From Desulfobacterales bacterium (GTDB lineage Bacteria > Desulfobacterota > Desulfobacteria > Desulfobacterales > C00003060), in assembly GCA_030616475.1 (NCBI GenBank), contig JAUWXF010000019.1:1-36782 (forward strand): DNA of 36,782 nt. The letters are read 5' to 3'. Shown here in pieces: positions 31,824 through 36,782 of this stretch. The notes under the pieces were generated by a model that was not told the origin of the DNA, made no database searches, and worked only from the letters and a program-made list of their open reading frames with translations. Position 1 is the stretch's first letter; the number at the start of each line of letters is the position of its first letter. The position numbers and the translations under genes are program-made.

Positions 31824-32573
31824 CTAAAAACTTACGATCAGTGTTATCCCCAGGATGGTGTCGGTGTCTTCCAGCGTTTCTGGAACAGGTTCATTATCAT
31901 ACTTGACCACGTAGCTTGCCTTTAGCGAGAGATAGTCGCTTAAGGCTGATATCAGGGCGGTTTCTGAATTCAGATTGTAGTTGTCGCTATCCTCGAAATC
32001 GTACAGGTACTCCAGAGACTGCGAAAACCTGTTCTTGTCTGTGAAGGCATACTCATATTGAGCAAACGCACGTCCTTGGACGTACGCTTCGTCTGTGTGA
32101 TCTGTGTATTCCTCTTTCACCCAGTTTACGCCTGCCTCACCCACCAAGTGATGCTTGGGCCCTATGAGGAATTTGTACCCTATGCCAGGACCCACGTAAT
32201 ACCGCGAGTCAATACCTGCAAACTCGTCCCGCAGGAACCCTCCGAGGGCAAAAGAGTAAAACCGCTCCGTGAATAGATAGTCCGTTCGTAGTTCAGTGAA
32301 GTAGCTCTCTGCATTCTTTTCACCGTCGCTTTCCCCATACAGGGCCCCGATTTTCCAAGCTTCCTGCAACTTCTCGGTGAACTTGTACTTCAAAAGATTT
32401 TGGGCCGACAAGGTCCTGATCTCGGTATTTCCCCCCGTATCGACAAAGGAAAGCTCCGCTTCGTCAGTCCATCTCTTTTCTTGTGCGTATCCTAGCGTGA
32501 CCATGGTGAGAATGACAATCAGAGCCGTAAAGAATCCTAACGGCTTCATCCATCTGTCCAGTATTCTGAACAT
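31824..32573 (-). CDS. DUF481 outer-membrane beta-barrel protein (YdiY-like)
   Basis: 249 residues with a signal peptide (about 1-31, LGYAQ) and alternating-residue beta strands throughout: WTDEAELSFVDTGGNTEIRT, LSAQNLLKYKF, YSFALGGFLRDEF..IDSRYYVGPGIGYKFL, FSQSLEYLYDFEDSDNYNLN. It ends with a hydrophobic strand (ILGITLIVSF) and terminal F as in outer-membrane proteins. The family is linked to salt or osmotic stress in E. coli; its neighbour is a mechanosensitive channel on the same strand, so a joint osmotic role is possible. Confidence 0.9.
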   Translation of the reverse strand: MFRILDRWMKPLGFFTALIVILTMVTLGYAQEKRWTDEAELSFVDTGGNTEIRTLSAQNLLKYKFTEKLQEAWKIGALYGESDGEKNAESYFTELRTDYLFTERFYSFALGGFLRDEFAGIDSRYYVGPGIGYKFLIGPKHHLVGEAGVNWVKEEYTDHTDEAYVQGRAFAQYEYAFTDKNRFSQSLEYLYDFEDSDNYNLNSETALISALSDYLSLKASYVVKYDNEPVPETLEDTDTILGITLIVSF

Positions 32574-33175
32574 AATAGATTCAAAAACATCACCAAAAGG
32601 TTTTTCCTACAAAACCGGTATGATGACCCCTTATGATGAATCCTATTCTACTATCTTATCCATATTCCTTCCACCTCTTCGGGGTTTCCAGTTTGGTGTC
32701 ATGAGCTTTTTCGACGGACAGGACCTCACGCGCTACTCCTGTTAGACCCACTTACGGGCTTGTTCTTCTCTCGTTGCTGAAGGGCAGGTGGCCTGAGGCG
32801 GTTTTTGCGGATCTGCGCCTTGCGCTTGGCATCCCCATATTTTCCAAATCTACCGCCCATGGACACTTCATTCAAACTTTCGCATCAGAGTTATTCAACA
32901 TAGCCTGCCCTGTGAAATCATGTTTGCTTTTATTTAACTGGGGTCAAACAACATCTCGGCCTTACTCGAATACTTAATATTTAAGATGTGACCCTCTCGT
33001 CTCTCTTTAAAATTCAAGATGTGACCCTTTGCTTCTTTTTCCCGGACGTCCCCCTTGCTTCCCTGTTTTCTTGGCCCCCTGATCACTATCTATTGAATAA
33101 TTTAAGGTCGTCCCCCTCGCGTAATAGGCGCTATCCCTACCGCCCGCCTCCTATCGCTTGAATATGGGTCTCTGA

Positions 33176-33259
33176 TCAATAGGGGTCTTTTGCTGAATTG
33201 ACGGCCAACGGCATCTGATTAAACTTGTCGAACAGAAATTCTTCTAACGCAGCAATCAT
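33176..33259 (-). pseudogene. Short gene-start stub with strong ribosome binding site
   Basis: GGGAGGGAACA-ATG is followed by MIAALEEFLFDKFNQMPLAV and then NSAKDPY and a stop. The good start signal and sensible residues followed by immediate termination next to AGGGGTC (a repeat-type word) suggest a gene cut off after 27 codons. No family is recognised. Confidence 0.3.
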
Positions 33260-33308
33260 TGTTCCCTCCCTTGGACGTAATGGGACGTAGACGTAATGGG
33301 ACATCCTA

Positions 33309-33429
33309 TAGTTTTGCAGGTTTCAGTTTGAGGTTCCATGGGTCCGCTGCAACGCTCAATTCCTCCATCCTCCACTTTCTTGCCATCATGAACCGGCTCT
33401 AAAAGGATTACTTAGAAACTGGAAAACTA
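33309..33429 (+). repeat. Fold-back dispersed repeat, copy B
   Basis: TAGTTTTGCAGGTTTCAG at the left and CTTAGAAACTGGAAAACTA at the right are imperfect inverted ends. Inner arms are GGTTCCATG and CATGAACC. Flanks contain ATGGGACATCC on the left and AAAGGGCGCCCCCAAACTTC on the right. Confidence 0.88.
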
Positions 33430-33459
33430 AAGGGCGCCCCCAAACTTCACGCAATCAAA

Positions 33460-34311
33460 TTATCCAAAGATGGTATGGTTAAGGTTCATTGTGTTCAACA
33501 CATCTTCCAGCTCAAACACGACAGCGTGAAGGTCCCTGGTCGTCTGGCCGGGATTAATGCATACGGTATTACCAATTTTGTCCCGGTAACTTCCCGAACG
33601 TGAGGGGGCTTCATGTATATGGCCATGCAATGTGAGGTAAGGCTGGTTTTCTTCGATGAATTGCCGGATGGCGCGGCTTCCAACCGAGCGGCCGTCATAC
33701 AACACGTCTAAATTGGTTCGAAACGGCGGTGCATGCATCACATAGACTGTTTTCTGATACGATTTGGGGACCGGAAGTTTGGCCAGTTCTTTTTCCATTG
33801 TATTATGGCGACTGAAATGCGTAACAGCATCGATCTGTCTTATCCCTTTGTCCGTACTGATACAAACAGCAAAATGTTGAGGTTCTATTGGGGCGTCGGC
33901 AGTGTCCAGACGCTCGCTATCTTTAATGCTGAACGGGGTGGGCGGAACATTGCCGTATCCGATTATTTCAAACCCGTTTGCCAGCCGGTATTTTTTGTTA
34001 TGGAGAAGCCTTACCAACCCGTGGCTTTGTAGCTCCTCAAGATATGGCATATTGATAATCCAATCGTCGTTTCCCATCATAGCATAGACTTCCAACCCTG
34101 GCAGTTCGGCGTGAATTTCCTCCAGCTTTGGTTTCATAAAGCGGATGATAAAATCTCGTTGGTCCTCTACAGAAGTCCCAAAAGACCCATGCTTAGGCAG
34201 CAGGTCCCCACCAATGATTATTGCGTCTACCCTCCAATTGACGGCGAGTCGAAACAGTTGAGAATATAAACCTTCAATACCATGTAGATCGACAACATAA
34301 ATGATTTTCAT
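33460..34311 (-). CDS. Calcineurin-like metallophosphoesterase
   Basis: Predicted cytoplasmic phosphoesterase of unknown substrate, 283 residues from the ATG at 34311 (MKIIYVVDLHG). Metal ligands are visible as DLHG (instead of the common DxHG), IIIGGDLLPK, MGNDDW, VYVMHAPPF and LHGHIHEAP, the full D-x-H / GD / GN(H/D) / H / GHxH series. An upstream in-frame start at 34368 only adds repeat-derived residues. It ends next to fold-back copy B, and GTCCCC repeats lie upstream. It may act on nucleotides or phospholipid head groups; no neighbour informs this. Confidence 0.9.
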   Translation of the reverse strand: MKIIYVVDLHGIEGLYSQLFRLAVNWRVDAIIIGGDLLPKHGSFGTSVEDQRDFIIRFMKPKLEEIHAELPGLEVYAMMGNDDWIINMPYLEELQSHGLVRLLHNKKYRLANGFEIIGYGNVPPTPFSIKDSERLDTADAPIEPQHFAVCISTDKGIRQIDAVTHFSRHNTMEKELAKLPVPKSYQKTVYVMHAPPFRTNLDVLYDGRSVGSRAIRQFIEENQPYLTLHGHIHEAPSRSGSYRDKIGNTVCINPGQTTRDLHAVVFELEDVLNTMNLNHTIFG

Positions 34312-34429
34312 TTGTAACTTTCTGCTTGACAGGAGGACTATAGAATGTCCCCTAAGTTTCCCCTGCAACCAACCAACTAACCACCAAACTATGAGCTTAG
34401 AGCTGTGAGCTATGAGCTAATTCTGCTAA

Positions 34430-34500
34430 TCCCGTAATTCAACATAGTCAACTACGTCCCCTAAGTTTCCTAGTCAACTACGTCCCCTAAGTTTCCCTCT
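34430..34500. repeat. Tandem REP-like words AGTCAACTACGTCCCCTAAG
   Basis: The word TAGTCAACTACGTCCCC followed by TAAGTTTCC occurs twice in a row (34444-34469 and 34470-34495). A related GTCCCCTAAGTTTCCC lies at 34348. A cousin, AAGTCAACAACGTCCCC, is near 30305. All share the ACGTCCCC head. Confidence 0.75.
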
Positions 34501-34558
34501 TCCTTCCAAAAGTTTACAGTAAACAACATTGACCGGCTTCCAGGGTCTTTTGCTTTAA

Positions 34559-34662
34559 CTAGGCCTGCTTCTCATGTTCTGCCTGGATGCGTTCCAGCAA
34601 TACTGAGGCGGGTTCATCTTTGGTGTCTTGGGGACCAGTTCGCCACGGAAAGCGCGGACAAG
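34559..34662 (-). pseudogene. hsdS C-terminal fragment (type I restriction specificity subunit)
   Basis: Minus strand reads VRAFRGELVP, then after loss of one C in a C run near 34629-34632 continues DTKDEPASVLLERIQAEHEK-QA-stop. This is the very conserved C-terminal tail of HsdS (FRGELVPQDPNDEPASVLLERI). Only about 35 residues of some 400 remain. A REP-like word (GAATACTTAAGATTTAAGAC) begins at 34672, directly at the cut. Confidence 0.75.
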
Positions 34663-34760
34663 GCATGTCGCAGAATACTTAAGATTTAAGACGCGCTCCC
34701 TCCGCCCCCTCTTTTTTTTAAAAAGATATCATTATGATCATAAAAAGTCCAATGTCCTTC

Positions 34761-34879
34761 AGTTTTGCAGGTCTCAGTTTGAGGTTCCATTGGTCCGCTA
34801 CAATGCTCAATTCCTCCATCCTCCACTTTCCTGCCATCATGAACCGGCTCTAAAAGGATTACTTGGAAACTGTAAAACC
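34761..34879 (+). repeat. Fold-back dispersed repeat, copy C
   Basis: AGTTTTGCAGGTCTCAG at the left and CTTGGAAACTGTAAAACC at the right. The inner pair GGTTCCAT/CATGAACC is retained. Left flank AATGTCCTTC, right flank AAAGATGTCCCCAAACTTCC. Confidence 0.88.
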
Positions 34880-34991
34880 AAAGATGTCCCCAAACTTCCT
34901 CCCAAAGGATTGTCGGCACCCTAAATGACAAATGAAGATGTGACCCCGGAGACTTAAAAGGATGAAGCTTTGGCGACACTATCGATGCGAC

Positions 34992-35048
34992 TTGACAAAA
35001 TAGCCAAAATTGATAAAAATACCAACATAAAATAAAAAGTGTAGGTAT
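34992..35048 (+). promoter_or_regulatory. Promoter and candidate operator of the AbiE operon
   Basis: TTGACA (34992-34997), a 16-base spacer and TAAAAA (35014-35019) make a fair sigma-70 promoter. ATACCAACAT (35019-35028) and GTGTAGGTAT (35039-35048) are inverted arms (8 of 10 paired) between promoter and ATG. AbiEi proteins repress their own operon through inverted repeats, so this is the likely operator. Confidence 0.5.
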
Positions 35049-35055
35049 ATATATC

Positions 35056-35682
35056 ATGAAATCCCGAAGCGACGATAACCAGACCTCCCGATTCGACAGA
35101 GCCATCACCATTTTCAAAAAGTATGGTGGCATGCTCAGAACGGGGCAGGCCCTCCGTGCGGGCATCCACCCGAGTACGCTTTACGCTATGCGTGATGCCG
35201 GGACGCTGGAGGTGGTCAGCCGCGGTGTGTATCGCCCTGCTGGCAGCGAGCCGCTGGGGAACCCCGACCTCGTGACCATCGCAACCCGAATTCCCGGCGG
35301 AGTGATCTGCCTGATCTCTGCGCTGGCGTTTCACGAGCTCACCACCCAGATACCCCACGAGGTCCACGTGGCACTGCCGCGCGGCGCAGAGGAACCCCGT
35401 CTGGACCACCCGCCGATCAAGACCTACCGGTTCACTGGCGAGGCGTTTACGAAGGGAGTGGAGGCCCATGAACTCGACGGCGTAAGCGTGCGGATCTACA
35501 GCCCGGAGAAGACGCTCGCCGACTGCTTCAAGTTCCGCAACAGGGTCGGTCTGGACACGGCCGTGGAAGCCGTTCGATTTTACCGCGAACGGAGAAGCGT
35601 CAACGTGGACGAGCTCATGCGTTATGCTGCGATCTGCCGGGTGGGAAAGATCATTCGGCCCTACCTTGAGGCAATCCTGTAA
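35056..35682 (+). CDS. Type IV toxin-antitoxin AbiEi-family antitoxin/autorepressor
   Basis: 208 residues. The N-terminal winged helix spans about 12-65 (KYGGMLRTGQALRAGIHPST, then LYAMRDAGTLEVVSRGVYRP). The C-terminal AbiEi domain has ICLISALAFHELTTQIPHEV and YSPEKTLADCFKFRNRVGLD. AbiEi neutralises AbiEii by changing its phosphorylation or activity rather than by direct complex, and represses the operon. GC content is clearly higher than surrounding DNA, a sign of transfer. TAATG overlap with the toxin gene. Intact, unlike the AbiEi remnant at 27.4 kb. Confidence 0.9.
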   Translation: MKSRSDDNQTSRFDRAITIFKKYGGMLRTGQALRAGIHPSTLYAMRDAGTLEVVSRGVYRPAGSEPLGNPDLVTIATRIPGGVICLISALAFHELTTQIPHEVHVALPRGAEEPRLDHPPIKTYRFTGEAFTKGVEAHELDGVSVRIYSPEKTLADCFKFRNRVGLDTAVEAVRFYRERRSVNVDELMRYAAICRVGKIIRPYLEAIL

Positions 35683-36593
35683 TGGCCAAAAGCATCAAGA
35701 ACATTGCCGCGTCGGTGCATCAACGTCTTCTCAACAAGGCCAAGCAATCCTCGCGTCCCTTCAACGAGCTTTTGCAGCACTTCGCCAACGAGCGGTTCAT
35801 CTACCGGCTCTCCAAGAGTCCCCACGCAGACAGGTTCATCCTCAAAGGGGCCTTGATGTTCTCTGCGTGGAGCGGACCCGCGTCACGGCCTACCATGGAC
35901 ATCGATCTTCTGGGGAGAATCGACAACAGCCTCGAAGTAATCGTCGCCGCCATGAAGGACGCCTGCAGGATGGATGTCAAGGCGGACGGCATGTACTTCA
36001 ATCCTAAGATGGTGACGGCAGGCAGGATCACGGAGGATGCCGAATACGAAGGCGTGCGTGTCCGTGTCCAGGGCGGCCTTGGCAACGCACGAGTCTCTCT
36101 GCAGATCGATATCGGATTCGGGGATGTGATTGTTCCGGTCCCCAGCAAGGTCGCGTATCCTGCGCTTCTTGACTTTCCAGCGCCTGAACTGAAGGGCTAT
36201 ACCATGGAGAGCACTATCGCCGAGAAGTTCCAGGCCATGGTGAAGCTCGGCGTTCTGAACAGCCAGATGAAGGACTTCTACGACATCTGGATGCTGTCCC
36301 GCACGTTCGACTTCAGGGGCGAAATGCTCGCCGAGGCGGTTGAGAAAACATTCGAGAACCGAAACACGCCGATTACTGTGGACCCCGCGGTCTTCGATCC
36401 TTCGTTCGGGAAGGATGGGGACAAGAAGGTTCAATGGCAGGGGTTCATCAGGAAGGCCAAGCTCGCCAACGCGCCGGGGGCCTTCGAGGATGTCGTCGCG
36501 GCTGTCAAGGTTTTCCTCGAACCTCTCGTAGCCTCTCTTGTCAAGCTACGGGCGTTCCGCAGCAACTGGAACCCTCCCGGACCGTGGCGGTGA
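35682..36593 (+). CDS. Type IV toxin AbiEii-family nucleotidyltransferase
   Basis: 303 residues of the nucleotidyl transferase AbiEii/AbiGii family (PF08843). The NTase core is FILKGALMFSAWSG...RPTMDIDLLG (K-G-x-h and D-x-D). Then come IDIGFGDVI, the family block YTMESTIAEKFQAMVKLGVL, and SQMKDFYDIWMLSR. Such toxins modify tRNA or other RNAs with NTP and arrest growth during phage infection. It is translationally coupled to AbiEi. Like its partner it is GC-rich. Repeat copies D and E follow. Confidence 0.9.
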   Translation: MAKSIKNIAASVHQRLLNKAKQSSRPFNELLQHFANERFIYRLSKSPHADRFILKGALMFSAWSGPASRPTMDIDLLGRIDNSLEVIVAAMKDACRMDVKADGMYFNPKMVTAGRITEDAEYEGVRVRVQGGLGNARVSLQIDIGFGDVIVPVPSKVAYPALLDFPAPELKGYTMESTIAEKFQAMVKLGVLNSQMKDFYDIWMLSRTFDFRGEMLAEAVEKTFENRNTPITVDPAVFDPSFGKDGDKKVQWQGFIRKAKLANAPGAFEDVVAAVKVFLEPLVASLVKLRAFRSNWNPPGPWR

Positions 36594-36624
36594 TCTGCCC
36601 GCTTTCATTCATCCTTGCAATGGA

Positions 36625-36724
36625 ATATCCCCCATTGGTCCCTTCACAATCTTCATCTATCTTCGACTTTTTTGCCATCATGAACCGGCTCTAAAAGGAT
36701 TACTTAGAAACTGTAAAACTAAAG
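36625..36724 (+). repeat. Fold-back dispersed repeat, copy D (left half degenerate)
   Basis: The right half (TTGCCATCATGAACCGGCTC to CTTAGAAACTGTAAAACTAA) is well kept at 36671-36722. The left half is only weakly similar (CCCATTGGTCCC...CTTCATCTATCTTC). It follows the AbiEii gene by about 30 bases. Confidence 0.7.
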
Positions 36725-36742
36725 GGCGTCCCGCTTGTTCCT

Positions 36743-36782
36743 TAGTTTTGCAGGTTTCAGTTTGAGGTTCCATGGGTCCGCT
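36743..36782 (+). repeat. Fold-back dispersed repeat, copy E, cut by window end
   Basis: TAGTTTTGCAGGTTTCAG followed by TTTGAGGTTCCATGGGTCCGCT matches the left half of copy B base for base. It is in tandem with copy D, separated by GGGCGTCCCGCTTGTTCC. Confidence 0.85.

Larger units (their letters stand above)
32574..33459. other. Repeat-rich gap with a small gene stub
   Basis: No intact gene. It contains GAATACTTAATATTTAAGAT followed by GTGACCC (32968-32994) and a second AAGATGTGACCC (33016-33027), GGACGTCCCCC near 33044, GGTCGTCCCCC near 33106, the stub at 33176-33259 and fold-back repeat copy B. Confidence 0.6.

Overview
The window looks like chromosome of a Desulfobacterota (former deltaproteobacterial) anaerobe. 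The support is a c-type-heme chemoreceptor, a flavoredoxin-like flavin reductase, a CFI-box C-terminal surface protein, a sigma-54 activator next to a sigma-54 promoter, a GEMM-I c-di-GMP riboswitch, and REP-like repeats with a RAYT transposase. A finer placement is not justified from sequence alone. No rRNA, tRNA or CRISPR array was seen.

0-10 kb, signalling block, all on +: heme-binding methyl-accepting chemotaxis protein, CheW, a wrecked cheR, CheD, CheB, and a REC-GGDEF diguanylate cyclase. A SAM methyltransferase, two proteins of unknown function and an AI-2E family permease follow, closed by a perfect 12-bp-stem terminator. Gaps between the signalling genes are filled with nested inverted repeats built of short direct repeats.

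10-18 kb: on the minus strand a zinc-ribbon protein overlaps a sigma-54 response regulator. Beyond it lies a near-consensus sigma-54 promoter, a GEMM-I riboswitch, a hairpin that masks the Shine-Dalgarno site, and a secreted multidomain CFI-box protein. Production of this surface protein is therefore probably gated twice, by the activator and by c-di-GMP, and a diguanylate cyclase and IHF-alpha are encoded nearby. A large protein with acidic repeats and a SUMF1/FGE-sulfatase domain converges on ihfA.

18-25 kb: an rdgC fragment, intact lepA, a frameshifted and truncated hemW, a second AI-2E permease, a RAYT gene inside inverted repeats, an AGCS symporter and a lexA-like stub.

25-36.8 kb is accessory DNA rich in repeats. 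It holds a two-gene unit (repeat protein of unknown function plus nucleotidyltransferase C-terminal part), a broken AbiEi gene, a flavin reductase, an IS110-family remnant with a candidate structured RNA, an MscS channel, a DUF481 outer-membrane protein, a metallophosphoesterase, an hsdS tail, and an intact GC-rich AbiEi/AbiEii type IV toxin-antitoxin operon. Five copies or parts of a roughly 120-bp fold-back repeat and many short repeats beginning GGGGAC or GGGTC sit at almost every gene boundary here, often exactly where a gene is cut off.
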